This document shows positions 25,599 through 36,685 of a stretch of DNA of 64,000 nucleotides, in pieces. The translations under genes were made by a program, and so were the position numbers. Position 1 is the stretch's first letter, and each line of letters opens with the position of its first letter. Source of the DNA: Skermanella aerolata KACC 11604 (GTDB lineage Bacteria > Pseudomonadota > Alphaproteobacteria > Azospirillales > Azospirillaceae); contig NZ_AVFK01000001.1 of assembly GCF_000936425.1 (NCBI RefSeq), positions 1-64,000 on the forward strand. The letters run 5' to 3'. The notes under the pieces were generated by a model. It did no database searches, was not told the origin of the DNA, and saw only the letters and a program-made list of their open reading frames with translations.

Positions 25599-28175
25599 AT
25601 GATCGGTTTACCGCTGCTCCTGCTTGTTTCGGTCATCGTCTTCGGGGGGGGATGGATCGCCGGAAGACGGTTCGCCGTCGCCCAAGCTCCCGTTTCCCCC
25701 GATGTGCCCGACGGGCGCGCGGCGCTCGACCTGCTGAGCGAGCTGGAAAGCCGCGTCCGCGAGCGGAACTTCTCGCAACGACAGCTCGGGCCGCGCGAAG
25801 CCGGTCCGGGCATAGTGATCGACCGCTACAACGCGGTGATCGAAGCGATCGAGCGGACGGTCTCGCGGTCGGATTCGGTCGTCCGGTCGGCGCGTGACGC
25901 CATCGTGACGTTCAGCGGCGAAGACCGCGTGATCGTCTGCGCCAACCCGGCCGCGGAAGTCCTCTTTCCCGTGGGCGAAGGCCGGGAAGGCGGGCTGGCC
26001 GGGTTGCGGCTGGACGACCTGATCGCCATCGACGAACCGCCGCCCAACCGGAGCGCTCCCCGGCCGATAGGCCGGCTGATGGACGGCAAGACCAGGGTCA
26101 CCTGGGGCATCGGCGCCGACGCGACGCGTTTCTCGGTGGAACTGACCGCATCGCATCTCGTCGACGAGGACGGCGACTACTGGACCGTCTTCCTGCGCGA
26201 CGTTTCCGACCGGCTGGAAGCCCAGCGCGATTTCCAGGCGGCGCAGGAGGCCCAGCAACTCATCCTCGACGCGATCCCGTTCCCGGTCGCTGTGATGCGC
26301 CGGTCGGATGCGCTGGTGCTCTACGTCAATGCGCCGCTGGCCAAGGTGGGCAACCGCCACGCCCACAGCATGATGGGGCGGCGGTCGTCGATCAAATATG
26401 CCAGCCGGGACGACTACACAGGGGTGCAGGCAGCGCTCGACCGCGATGGCCGGATCGAGGGCGTCGAGGTCCTGATGCGGAACGCGGACGACCGGACGTT
26501 CTGGGTCAACCTGTCGGCGGTGTGCATCCCCTATCAGGGGGTCGACGCGGTGCTGGTGGGGTTCACCGACGTCACCGCGCGCAAGGAGGCCGAGGACGCG
26601 CAGCGCAAGCTGATCGACGCGGTGCCGGTCCCGCTCGTGCTGGCGCGGACGTCGGACGCGCAGGTCCTCCAGATCAATCACCGGGCGGCCGAGCTGTTCG
26701 GCCTGACGCCGGAACAGGCGATCGGGCGGGACGCCACCGACTTCTACGTGGTGGAGGAGGAGCGCCGCCGCCTGGGTACGCGCCTGCGCAACGACGGCCA
26801 GGTGGACGAGTTCGAACTTCAGCTCTGCGACAGCGCTCGCCAACCTTTTTGGTCGCTGCTGTCCGCCCGGCTGTTCAACCATCGGGGCGAGCCGGCGACC
26901 CTGACCACCGTCAACGTGATCAACGAGCGGAAGCGGATCGAGCAGGAACTGGCGCGCGACCGCGCCATGCTGAAGGCGACGCTAGAGAACATGGATCAGG
27001 CCATGCTGATCACCGACGGCGACCTGCGGGTGATCGGCTGGAACCACCGGTGCGCCGACCTGCTGGACTTGACCGCCGAGGTGCTGGAGCCGGGGCCGAC
27101 GCTGGCCGGCCTTGCCGGTTTCCTTGCGGAGCGCGGCGACTTCGCCGGTCTGTCGGACGAGGATGTCCTGCAATTCACCGGCGATCAGCGCGACCTGCTG
27201 GAAAGCCGGCCGATCTACGAGCGCCGCCGGCCCAACGGCATGGTGGTCGAGGCCCGCAGCAACCGGCTGCCGGGCGGGGGCTATGTCTGCACCTATACCG
27301 ACGTGACCGAGCGGAAGTCGGCAGAAGACGCGCTGCGGGCCTCGAAGGAGGCGGCGGAGATGGCCTACGACCGTCTGCATCAGGCCCAGGACAGCCTGCT
27401 CCAGGCCGAGAAGATGGCGGCGCTGGGGTCGCTGGTGGCCGGCGTCGCGCACGAGATCAACACGCCGATCGGCACCGCCCTGACGGCGGCATCGCACCTG
27501 GGGGAGCGGACGGCCGATTTCCGGGCGCTGCTTCAGGGCGGCAAGCTGAAGAAGTCGGATGCCGACCGTTATCTGGAAACCGCGACCGAGTCCTCCGCGA
27601 TCATGGTGGCGACCATCGGGCGGGCGGCCGAGCTGATCCAGAGCTTCAAGCAGGTCGCGGTCGATCAGTCCACCGATATCCGGCGCGGCTTCAACCTTGC
27701 CGAATACATCGGCGAGATCCTGCTGAGCCTGCGTCCCAGGCTCCGCCAAACGGCCCACACCGTTTCGGTGGATTGTCCCGACGATCTTGAAATCGACAGC
27801 TACCCGGGTGCATTATCGCAAGTTCTGACCAACTTCGTGATGAACTCCCTGGTCCATGGGTTCGCCGAAGGTCGGGCCGGCAGGATCACCCTATGCGCCC
27901 GGTTGCAGCAGCCCGACGTGGTATCGATCCGGTATTCCGACACCGGAAAGGGCATTCCCGAAAAGAACCTGGGCAAGATCTTCGAGCCGTTCTTTACGAC
28001 CAGACGAGGGTCCGGCGGGACGGGGCTGGGGCTGCATATCGTCTTCAACATCGTGGCCCAAAGTCTGGGGGGGACCATCGCCGTGGAAAGCATCGAGGGG
28101 CAGGGCGCCAGCTTCATCCTGACCATTCCGCGTGTGGCGCCGGACAAGCCGGAGCATGGGGACGGCGACCGATGA
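25599..28175 (+). CDS. Multi-PAS sensor histidine kinase
   Basis: This 858-residue sensor has one N-terminal membrane anchor (residues 1-20), about four PAS-like domains (roughly 95-210, 225-335, 337-450 and 455-580) and a short coiled coil. A HisKA domain follows with phosphoacceptor H618 (GVAHEINTPIGTAL), then a HATPase domain (NFVMNSLVHGF; DTGKGIP; GGTGLGLHIV). The kinase subgroup with HEINTPIG is common in Azospirillum-like bacteria. Its stop overlaps the start of the HD-GYP regulator, its probable phosphorylation partner. The signal is unknown; PAS domains could bind haem, flavin or small ligands. Confidence 0.92.
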   Translation: MIGLPLLLLVSVIVFGGGWIAGRRFAVAQAPVSPDVPDGRAALDLLSELESRVRERNFSQRQLGPREAGPGIVIDRYNAVIEAIERTVSRSDSVVRSARDAIVTFSGEDRVIVCANPAAEVLFPVGEGREGGLAGLRLDDLIAIDEPPPNRSAPRPIGRLMDGKTRVTWGIGADATRFSVELTASHLVDEDGDYWTVFLRDVSDRLEAQRDFQAAQEAQQLILDAIPFPVAVMRRSDALVLYVNAPLAKVGNRHAHSMMGRRSSIKYASRDDYTGVQAALDRDGRIEGVEVLMRNADDRTFWVNLSAVCIPYQGVDAVLVGFTDVTARKEAEDAQRKLIDAVPVPLVLARTSDAQVLQINHRAAELFGLTPEQAIGRDATDFYVVEEERRRLGTRLRNDGQVDEFELQLCDSARQPFWSLLSARLFNHRGEPATLTTVNVINERKRIEQELARDRAMLKATLENMDQAMLITDGDLRVIGWNHRCADLLDLTAEVLEPGPTLAGLAGFLAERGDFAGLSDEDVLQFTGDQRDLLESRPIYERRRPNGMVVEARSNRLPGGGYVCTYTDVTERKSAEDALRASKEAAEMAYDRLHQAQDSLLQAEKMAALGSLVAGVAHEINTPIGTALTAASHLGERTADFRALLQGGKLKKSDADRYLETATESSAIMVATIGRAAELIQSFKQVAVDQSTDIRRGFNLAEYIGEILLSLRPRLRQTAHTVSVDCPDDLEIDSYPGALSQVLTNFVMNSLVHGFAEGRAGRITLCARLQQPDVVSIRYSDTGKGIPEKNLGKIFEPFFTTRRGSGGTGLGLHIVFNIVAQSLGGTIAVESIEGQGASFILTIPRVAPDKPEHGDGDR

Positions 28176-29842
28176 TCTGCACCGATAGGGACGACATGGC
28201 CGGGGGTGACGTAGCCGGCAACGACATGTGCGACGACGACGAACTACTGTTCGCCGGCGAGGCCGAGGATGATGACGATCTGGACGGCGGTCTTCCCTCG
28301 GGGGCCGGATCGTTTCGCGGAGCTGCGAAGGCCCGTCCGTGGAAGATCATGATCGTCGACGACGACCGGGAGGTCCATGCGGTCACGAAGGTCGTTCTGA
28401 GCGATTTCGTGTTCGATGGCCGGCCGGTGGAGTTCGTCAACGCCTACAGCGCCGTCGAGGCCTGCAAGGCGATCGCGGACCATCTCGATACCGCCGTCGT
28501 GCTGCTGGACGTCGTCATGGAAACCGACGACGCCGGTCTCCGCTGCGTCGAGTTCATCCGCAAGACCATGGGCAACAAGCAGGTTCGGATCATCCTGCGC
28601 ACCGGCCAGCCCGGCCAAGCGCCGGAACGGCAGGTGATCGTCGATTACGACATCAACGACTACAAGGCCAAAAGCGAGCTTACGGCGCAGAAGCTGTTCA
28701 CGTCGGTCGTGGCGGCCCTGCGCTCCTACCAGCACATCATGAGCATCGACCTGAGCCGCCGGGGGCTGGAAAAGATCATCGAGGGATCGGCATCGCTGTT
28801 CGAGCAGCGGTCGATGAGCCAGTTCGTCGAAGGGGTCCTGATGCAGCTTCACTCGCTGATCCAGGGGGCCACCGGATCGCTGCTGTGCACCGTCGGGGCG
28901 GAGGGCAGCGACGATGCCGGCGGCGAGTTCCGGGTGCTCGCCAGTTCCCAGCCCTTCAGCGCCGCGCCGGGTCGTCCACTGGACGCGATCCTGCCGCCGG
29001 ACGCGATGGAAGACATCCGGCGCGCCTTCCGCGAAGGCCGCAACGTCTACTGCGCCGACCACAGCGTCGTCGTCTTCAGGTCGCGCAACCATTCGGTCAG
29101 CGTCGTCTACCTGGAGGGGCACGCGCCGCTGGGCGAGGTCGATCACGGCCTGCTCGAGATCTTCTGCAGCAAGGTCGCTATCGCCTTCGACAACGTCTAC
29201 CTGTACGAGCAGGTGCTGAACTCGCAGAAGGCGACCGTCTACGCCCTCGGCAAGCTGGCCGAGTTCAAGGACGAGATCACCGGCCAGCATGTCCGGCGGA
29301 TCGAGCGGCTTACGGCGGCGATCGCCGGCGAACTGAAGGACCGGGGCCAGTTCGCCGACGAGATCGACGACCGTTTCGTCGATCAGATCGGCCTTGCCAG
29401 CATCCTGCACGACGTCGGCAAGGTGGGATTGCCCGACAGCATCCTGAACAAGCCGGCCCGGCTGACCGACGAGGAAATGGACGTCATCCGCCAGCACCCC
29501 AGGATAGGGGCCAACGTGCTGCGCGAGGTGGCGAAGATGGTGCCCGGCCGCAGCTATCTGAGCCTGGGCGCCGAGGTCGCGGAGACCCATCACGAGAAGT
29601 TCGACGGGACCGGCTATCCCGCCGGGTTGAAGGGGAACGACATCCCGATCGGCGGCAGGATCACCGCCGTAGCCGACGTCTACGACGCCCTGATGCACAA
29701 GCGCCCGTACAAGGACGCTTGGCATGCGGCCGAAACGATCGAGCACCTGAAATCCGAGAGCGGCAAGCATTTCGACCCGCAGGTGGTCGATGCCTTCCTG
29801 TCGCTGATCGAGCGCGGGCTGGCGGGCGATCCGGACGACTGA
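28172..29842 (+). CDS. Response regulator with REC, DUF3369 and HD-GYP domains
   Basis: This 556-residue response regulator hydrolyses cyclic di-GMP when activated. After an acidic N-terminal region (about 1-55) comes a receiver domain with phosphorylation site D113 (VVLLDVVME), then a DUF3369 sensory domain (about 205-360) and an HD-GYP domain. The catalytic motifs are intact: H413-D414 in HDVGKVGLPD, H473-H474-E475 followed by FDGTGYP. The ATG overlaps the kinase stop (ATGA), indicating a cognate pair. Longer frames upstream are readthrough inside the kinase gene. Confidence 0.93.
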   Translation: MICTDRDDMAGGDVAGNDMCDDDELLFAGEAEDDDDLDGGLPSGAGSFRGAAKARPWKIMIVDDDREVHAVTKVVLSDFVFDGRPVEFVNAYSAVEACKAIADHLDTAVVLLDVVMETDDAGLRCVEFIRKTMGNKQVRIILRTGQPGQAPERQVIVDYDINDYKAKSELTAQKLFTSVVAALRSYQHIMSIDLSRRGLEKIIEGSASLFEQRSMSQFVEGVLMQLHSLIQGATGSLLCTVGAEGSDDAGGEFRVLASSQPFSAAPGRPLDAILPPDAMEDIRRAFREGRNVYCADHSVVVFRSRNHSVSVVYLEGHAPLGEVDHGLLEIFCSKVAIAFDNVYLYEQVLNSQKATVYALGKLAEFKDEITGQHVRRIERLTAAIAGELKDRGQFADEIDDRFVDQIGLASILHDVGKVGLPDSILNKPARLTDEEMDVIRQHPRIGANVLREVAKMVPGRSYLSLGAEVAETHHEKFDGTGYPAGLKGNDIPIGGRITAVADVYDALMHKRPYKDAWHAAETIEHLKSESGKHFDPQVVDAFLSLIERGLAGDPDD

Positions 29843-29871
29843 TCGGGAAGGATCGCCGGTCGGCGGGGATG

Positions 29872-31107
29872 TTACCGGGCGAGCAGGCCGGCAAGCTCGG
29901 ATGCCGGGACCGGGCGGCTGTAATGGTAACCCTGGCCGAAGGTGCAGCCCAATTGCTGGAGCGGTGGGATGAGGTCGGGCGTCTCGATCCCTTCCGCGAC
30001 GACGAGCATGCCCATGCGGTTCGCCAGCATGATGATGGTTTCGACGATGTCGTGGGTGCGGCCGGGCTTGCCCAGTTGACGGACGAAGGATTGATCGATC
30101 TTCAGGACGTCGAACGGGAAGCTGTGCAGGTAAGACAGGCTGGAATAGCCGGTCCCGAAGTCGTCCAGCGCTATCGTCACGCCCAGGCCCTTGATCTGGG
30201 TCAGTACCTCGTGCGCCTTGCGCGGGTCCTGAACCAGCGCCGTTTCCGTCAGTTCGACCTTGAGATGGGCCGGGTCGAAGCCGGTGTCGGACAGGATCTT
30301 CGAGAGGCTGGCCACCACCCCGAAATCGGTGAAATGCTGCGCCGACAGGTTGACGCTGAGGAAGGGCGTAGCACCCACCGGTGTCGCTTGGCGCAGCAGC
30401 CGGCAGGCTTCGGCGATGATGGCAAGGTCGATGTGCCGAATCAGGCCGCACCGCTCGCCGAGGTCGATGAACTCGCTCGGCGGGACCAGCCCGCGTTCGG
30501 GGTGGCGCCACCGGGCCAGCGCCTCGAACCCGGCGATCGAGCGGTCTTCGATCATCACGATCGGCTGGAAGAAGGGCACGAACTCGCAGGCGGCCAAGCC
30601 GCGTTCCAGGTCGTATTCCCGGAGCAGCCACTCCAGCGCCGCTCCGCTCGAACCGATTTCATCACAGTTGGCGTTCGGCATCACCACATGGCTCGTTCCC
30701 ATGCGGGTCGGCAGATCGCTGAGCAGGCCCGTCTGCGCCTGCCGGAAGCGTTTGATCAGGCTGCTGAGAACTTGCCCGACGATGGGCTCCGCCTCCAGGA
30801 TGCGGCGCCTCAACTGGTCGCTCCGGATGATCAGCACTTCGGTCTCCTGAACGGCACGCGCTTCCGCGGAGCGGACGCCGTCGTCCAGCACGGCCATCTC
30901 GCCGAAGATCTCCCCCTGTCCGAGGGTCGCGAGGGTGATGTGGGTCCGGTCGCGGACGGCGCAGATCTCCACCTGTCCGCGCTCGACGATATAGGCGCAG
31001 TCGGCGGGCTGCCCCTCGAAGAAGATCGTGGCGCCGGGCAGGTACGTCTTGCGGATCAAGGATGGATCTCCACGGCAAGTCTCCGCTGATCCGATGTTGG
31101 CAGACAT
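29872..31107 (-). CDS. Cyclic nucleotide-binding plus EAL-domain phosphodiesterase
   Basis: This 411-residue protein joins an N-terminal cNMP-binding domain (about 15-130: GQGEIFGEMAVLDDG) to an EAL c-di-GMP phosphodiesterase domain (about 170-405). The EAL active-site set looks complete: FEALARW, ELTET, DDFGTGYSS, KIDQSF and AEGIE. It may lower c-di-GMP in response to a cyclic nucleotide. The ATG at 31107 is preferred; a TTG at 31161 would overlap TTGACA, which looks more like a -35 promoter element. It converges on the HD-GYP gene with a 29-base gap. Confidence 0.9.
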   Translation of the reverse strand: MSANIGSAETCRGDPSLIRKTYLPGATIFFEGQPADCAYIVERGQVEICAVRDRTHITLATLGQGEIFGEMAVLDDGVRSAEARAVQETEVLIIRSDQLRRRILEAEPIVGQVLSSLIKRFRQAQTGLLSDLPTRMGTSHVVMPNANCDEIGSSGAALEWLLREYDLERGLAACEFVPFFQPIVMIEDRSIAGFEALARWRHPERGLVPPSEFIDLGERCGLIRHIDLAIIAEACRLLRQATPVGATPFLSVNLSAQHFTDFGVVASLSKILSDTGFDPAHLKVELTETALVQDPRKAHEVLTQIKGLGVTIALDDFGTGYSSLSYLHSFPFDVLKIDQSFVRQLGKPGRTHDIVETIIMLANRMGMLVVAEGIETPDLIPPLQQLGCTFGQGYHYSRPVPASELAGLLAR

Positions 31108-31283
31108 TCGCGAAGAATACGGATTAATCTGATGGTTGTACGAGTGGAGGCCAAATGTCAAGTCCGGGGCAAAAACTTACCTGGAAAGAGTCATGATCCT
31201 GTCGAGGCCCTGTAACAATTTTCCCGGATTCACGTCTCCCGCAGCCGCCGCTTAATCTTGACGGTGGCGGGGTTTGCCGCCTG

Positions 31284-31313
31284 TTGACTTCGGATGCCGC
31301 TTTCGTGGTTAAT
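31284..31313 (+). promoter_or_regulatory. Candidate promoter for the helix-hairpin-helix gene
   Basis: TTGACT at 31284-31289 is followed after 18 bases by GTTAAT at 31308-31313, resembling a sigma-70 promoter. It is 38 bases before the GTG start at 31351. Confidence 0.4.
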
Positions 31314-31350
31314 TCGCGGCGCTCAAGTTTTTGAAACAAGGGAGGCGACA

Positions 31351-31575
31351 GTGGCTTCAACCGACGCTCTGCATGCAATTCTCGACAAGGCCCACGAGGG
31401 TATGACTCCGAAGCAGCTGATGTCGCTGCCGCCGTCGGCGCTGGCCGGCGTAACCGACAGCGATGCGAAGAAGCTCAAGGAGGCCTTCGGCATCGACACC
31501 ATCGAGGAACTGGCGACCTGCAAATACTTCCTGTGGGCACAGGCTCTCCATACGCTGGCCAAGACGGATAAGTGA
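31351..31575 (+). CDS. Small helix-hairpin-helix-like protein
   Basis: The 74-residue product begins at a GTG with GGGAGG 7 nt upstream. Its core (LAGVTDSDAKKLKEAFGIDTIEELATCKYF) is written here in two parts: the turn GVTDSDAKKLKEAFGI and the helix DTIEELATCK. It resembles the helix-hairpin-helix repeat of DUF4332-type proteins, which can bind DNA or other proteins. It precedes an acetoacetate-decarboxylase-like gene by 180 bases. No function is assigned. Confidence 0.7.
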   Translation: MASTDALHAILDKAHEGMTPKQLMSLPPSALAGVTDSDAKKLKEAFGIDTIEELATCKYFLWAQALHTLAKTDK

Positions 31576-31755
31576 CGTTCGATGCCGGCGCCGTCCCGTC
31601 GGGCTATCCGGATGACGTGGAACGGCGCCGGGTGAATGAACAACCTGTAGGAAGTTTTGCAGGTTTGAAATATATAATTTGAAGAAAATACTAGCAATCA
31701 CTGTATCGTTGGTTTTACCTCTGCTTGATTTTCCATCAGGCAGGAAGCCAAGCAG

Positions 31756-32679
31756 ATGACCGCCGACAGCAAGTTCTCACAGCCCAACTCGATTCTGCCG
31801 CCGATACCCGCGGGCGTCACCACACCGTTCTATTATTCATCGCTGTCCAATATCATCATCCACTATCTGGTCGATAAGGACCGGGTGAAACCCTATTTCC
31901 ATGGCGAATTTCAGGATTGCGGGCTGAGGCCGGCGCTGTTCGGCGACAAGGCATCGGTCAGCTACAACTTCCAGGTCTATACCGGCTTCTTCTCCGCCGG
32001 GGTCGGACTGCCGCCGGAGAGCTGGTCGCCGTCCGCCAGCGGCATCACCCAGGAACTTGAACTGAACATCGTGGCGTACCCGAAGGGGAAGGCCGAAGAC
32101 GTTCCCGACATCACGTTCGAGCAGTGGTTGCAGGGCGAGGACCAGACCAAGCTGCTCGGGAACCACCGCATCTACGTGCCGTGCGACGATCCGATCGCGA
32201 TCAACGTGGGCAGGGAACTGTTCGGCGAGCCGAAGTTCCAGACGACCTTCATGACGAACATTCCGTCACCCAACCCGTGCCGAATTCCCGGTCCGGTCTA
32301 TAAGCCGGACTGGGTCCGAAGCTGGGGATTCCAGGTCAACGATCCGGACACCGCCGGCGTGGCGATCTTCACCGTCGTCGCCGACACCGATGGACTGCGG
32401 TCGACCCCGGCCGCGATCTCGTCGATCACCGAATACGGCATCCCCGACGGAACGGCGACCGGCTGCCGCTGGAACATCCTGCAACCCTTCGACACCTTCA
32501 TCCTGAAGGAGCCCGAACAGTCGGAGCGCGTCGTCCTGACCTATGGTTCCAGCACGCACCCGATGGGCAAGGCGATGCGGGAACTGCTGCACGGCGTCAA
32601 GCCCTATGCCATCCAGACCTATCAGTCGGCACCGGTCGCAATCCAGGGCCGGCCGTACTACCTGAAGCCTCAGAAGTAG
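31756..32679 (+). CDS. Acetoacetate decarboxylase-like protein
   Basis: The 307-residue protein has the acetoacetate decarboxylase (ADC) fold signature in its middle, GRELFGEPKFQ. True ADC uses two adjacent lysines in GFPKK, the first as Schiff base and the second to lower its pKa. Here the pair is K-F, so the first lysine is kept and the neighbour is lost. Many ADC-superfamily proteins with this pattern are not acetoacetate decarboxylases. The ATG at 31756 follows CAGGAAG. Substrate unknown. Confidence 0.75.
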   Translation: MTADSKFSQPNSILPPIPAGVTTPFYYSSLSNIIIHYLVDKDRVKPYFHGEFQDCGLRPALFGDKASVSYNFQVYTGFFSAGVGLPPESWSPSASGITQELELNIVAYPKGKAEDVPDITFEQWLQGEDQTKLLGNHRIYVPCDDPIAINVGRELFGEPKFQTTFMTNIPSPNPCRIPGPVYKPDWVRSWGFQVNDPDTAGVAIFTVVADTDGLRSTPAAISSITEYGIPDGTATGCRWNILQPFDTFILKEPEQSERVVLTYGSSTHPMGKAMRELLHGVKPYAIQTYQSAPVAIQGRPYYLKPQK

Positions 32680-32691
32680 CGGATCGCCGGA

Positions 32692-32729
32692 CGGGAGGAT
32701 GGGGCGTCGTCATGCCGTCCCATCTCCCG
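32692..32729 (+). terminator. Hairpin after the ADC-like gene
   Basis: CGGGAGGATGGGGCG pairs imperfectly with CGTCCCATCTCCCG across a 9-base loop. It sits just after the ADC-like stop and just before the thiC promoter elements, so it probably insulates the two units. Confidence 0.45.
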
Positions 32730-32731
32730 GC

Positions 32732-32760
32732 TTGACAAGTCTGTCCAAAGCCCTGACGAT
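32732..32760 (+). promoter_or_regulatory. Candidate promoter of the thiC transcript
   Basis: TTGACA (32732-32737), a 17-base spacer and GACGAT (32755-32760) lie immediately upstream of the TPP riboswitch, the expected position for its promoter. The -10 match is partial. Confidence 0.5.
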
Positions 32761-32766
32761 CGCCGC

Positions 32767-34773
<2,007 letters not shown>

Positions 34774-34806
34774 ACGGGCGGAATAGACGGACCGGATAGA
34801 CGCTCA

Positions 34807-34835
34807 TTGACAGTGTGGGGTGGGGCGCGGATAGT
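34807..34835 (+). promoter_or_regulatory. Promoter of the cobU-cobQ operon
   Basis: TTGACA (34807-34812), a 17-base spacer and GATAGT (34830-34835) give a good sigma-70 match right before cobalamin riboswitch 1. The spacer and -10 also contain GGGGCGC facing GCGCCCC, a 7-base-pair hairpin that may end the thiC transcript. Confidence 0.6.
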
Positions 34836-34842
34836 GCGCCCC

Positions 34843-35052
34843 GCTCGATGGTGCCCGGCGGTGATGAGCTGGCGGGCCGCCAAGAGGGAATCCGGTGGGG
34901 ACGCCGCCCAAGCGTCCGAGTCCGGAGCTGCCCCCGCAACTGTAAGCGACGAGCGGGTGTCCTGAACCTGTGGTCACTGGCGCCGGAAACAGCGCCGGGA
35001 AGGCCGGACACCCGCACCGACTCGCGAAGCCAGGAGACCTGCCGTCGAGCGC
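34843..35052 (+). ncRNA. Cobalamin riboswitch 1 (upstream of cobU)
   Basis: The B12-box AGCCAGGAGACCTGCC lies at 35028-35043 and the core GCCCCCGCAACTGTAAGCG at 34930-34948, with GGTGCCCGGCGG near the 5' end, in the expected order. It binds adenosylcobalamin and should reduce expression of cobU-cobW-cobN-cobO-cobQ. The cobU ATG is about 50 bases downstream. Confidence 0.95.
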
Positions 35053-35099
35053 CGTATGTTCAATCACGGCCGGGCGGGGTGAACCGGCGAAGGTGGGTC

Positions 35100-35651
35100 A
35101 TGAATTTCGACACGAAGACGCCGCACGGCGTCACCCTGGTTCTCGGCGGCGCCCGGTCGGGTAAAAGCCGCTTCGCCGAAGAGATGGCTGAGCGGGCCGC
35201 ACGACCGATCTATCTCGCGACGGGCAGGGCCTGGGACGGCGAGATGTCGGCCCGCATCGACGAACACCGCGCCCGGCGCGGGCCGAAGTGGACCACCGTC
35301 GAAGAACCGCTGGATCTGGCGGGCGTGCTGCCCACGCTGGCGTCGCCCGGTGCCGTCGTGCTGGTCGATTGCCTCACCCTGTGGGTCACCAACCTGATGA
35401 TGGCCGAGCGCGATATCGCCGATGAGTCGCGGCGGCTGGCCGCGGCGTTCGGCGGTCTCCAGGGGCCTGTCGTCTTCGTATCGAACGAGGTCGGGCTTGG
35501 CATCGTCCCCGACAATGCCATGGCGCGGGCCTTCCGCGACCATGCCGGCAGGCTCCATCAGGAAGTCGCGGCCCTGGCCGATGCCGTCTATTTCATGGTC
35601 GCGGGCATCCCGATGACCGTCAAGAAAACCGATCAAGGAAACATCAAGTGA
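35100..35651 (+). CDS. cobU: Adenosylcobinamide kinase / adenosylcobinamide-phosphate guanylyltransferase
   Basis: CobU (CobP) phosphorylates adenosylcobinamide and transfers GMP to it, starting nucleotide-loop assembly. The 183-residue protein has the P-loop GGARSGKS and the family block [11 protein letters not shown] plus [12 protein letters not shown]. The ATG at 35100 is used; upstream frame is inside the riboswitch. It is the first gene behind riboswitch 1 and its TGA overlaps the GTG of cobW. Confidence 0.95.
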   Translation: MNFDTKTPHGVTLVLGGARSGKSRFAEEMAERAARPIYLATGRAWDGEMSARIDEHRARRGPKWTTVEEPLDLAGVLPTLASPGAVVLVDCLTLWVTNLMMAERDIADESRRLAAAFGGLQGPVVFVSNEVGLGIVPDNAMARAFRDHAGRLHQEVAALADAVYFMVAGIPMTVKKTDQGNIK

Positions 35652-36679
35652 GCACCAAGATCCCCGCGACGGTCATTACCGGCTTTCTCGGCGCCGGCAA
35701 GACCAGCCTGATCCGCCATCTGCTGGAAAACGCCCGTGGCCGCAGGCTGGCGCTGATCATCAACGAGTTCGGCGATCTGGGCGTCGACCGCGAACTGCTG
35801 GCCGGCTGCGGCTCCGCCACCTGCCGCGAGGAAGATATCGTCGAGCTGACCAACGGCTGCATCTGCTGCACGGTCGCCGACGACTTCCTGCCGACCATCG
35901 AGAAGCTGCTGAACCAGCCCAACCCGCCCGATCATATCGTGATCGAAACGTCCGGACTGGCGCTGCCGAAGCCGCTGGTAAAGGCCTTCGCCTGGCCGGA
36001 AATCCGCACCCGCGTCACCGTGGACGGCGTCGTCGCCGTGATCGATGCGGAAGCGGTCGCGGCCGGCCGCTTCGCCGGCGATCCGGCTGCCGTCCAGGCG
36101 GCGCGCGAGGCCGACGATTCGCTGGACCACGAAAGCCCGCTGGAGGAGCTGTTCGAGGAGCAGATCCAGTGCGCCGACATGGTCGTGCTGAACAAGGCCG
36201 ACCGGGTCGATGCCACGACGCTGGACCGGGTTTCCCGGATCGTCGCCGAGCATCTGCGCCCTGCCGTCAAGACGGTGGTGTCGGTCCAGGGTGGTATCGA
36301 TCCGCTGGTACTGCTGGGTCTTGGAGCTGCGGCGGAAGACGATCTCGACAGCCGTCCGTCGCACCATGAGCTGGAAGGCGAGGACCACGACCACGATGAT
36401 TTCGACAGCTTCGTGATCGAGATCGGCACGGTCGAGCTTCCGGAACGGGTGGAGGAACGGATTCTTGCCGCCGTCGCCGCCCACGACATCCTGCGGATCA
36501 AGGGCTTCCTCCATGTCGAGGGCAAGCCGATGCGGCAGGTGGTGCAGGGCGTCGGCGACCGTATCCAGCGGTACTACGACCGGCGCTGGAAGCAGGACGA
36601 GAACAGGCGTAGCGAACTGGTGGTGATCGGTCAGCGCGGGCTTGATCGTTCTGCTATCGAAACCATCCTGCGGGGCTGA
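35648..36679 (+). CDS. cobW: Cobalamin biosynthesis GTPase CobW
   Basis: CobW is a GTP-dependent metallochaperone thought to deliver Co(II) to cobalamin synthesis. The 343-residue protein has the P-loop GFLGAGKT, the metal-binding CICC motif, NKAD for guanine binding and a histidine/aspartate-rich stretch ([13 protein letters not shown], about residues 239-251) that may also bind metal. A GTG start overlaps the cobU stop. It lies directly upstream of cobN, its usual neighbour. Confidence 0.95.
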   Translation: MSTKIPATVITGFLGAGKTSLIRHLLENARGRRLALIINEFGDLGVDRELLAGCGSATCREEDIVELTNGCICCTVADDFLPTIEKLLNQPNPPDHIVIETSGLALPKPLVKAFAWPEIRTRVTVDGVVAVIDAEAVAAGRFAGDPAAVQAAREADDSLDHESPLEELFEEQIQCADMVVLNKADRVDATTLDRVSRIVAEHLRPAVKTVVSVQGGIDPLVLLGLGAAAEDDLDSRPSHHELEGEDHDHDDFDSFVIEIGTVELPERVEERILAAVAAHDILRIKGFLHVEGKPMRQVVQGVGDRIQRYYDRRWKQDENRRSELVVIGQRGLDRSAIETILRG

Positions 36680-36685
36680 TCGGGC

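Noticed and set aside
27893-28171. Long N-terminal extension of the HD-GYP regulator
   Set aside because: It reads through the kinase C-terminus out of frame; the ATG at 28172 overlaps the kinase stop and starts the acidic N-terminus.
28244-30631. 795-residue ORF on the minus strand across the HD-GYP gene
   Set aside because: It is antisense to intact HD-GYP and overlaps the EAL gene in another frame; long antisense ORFs arise in GC-rich DNA because stop codons are rare. It has low-complexity Arg/Asp/Val-rich sequence and no domain.
28339-31089. 916-residue ORF on the plus strand across HD-GYP and the EAL gene
   Set aside because: Out of frame with the HD-GYP gene and antisense to EAL; composition is Arg/Gly-rich and no motif is seen.
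31105-31161. Earlier TTG start for the EAL protein
   Set aside because: The TTG is part of TTGACA, a good -35 element, and no ribosome site precedes it.
34822-34842. Simple terminator call for the GGGGCGC/GCGCCCC hairpin
   Set aside because: It falls inside the promoter spacer and -10 of the cobU operon and has no T-run, so a terminator function for thiC is uncertain and was not listed separately.
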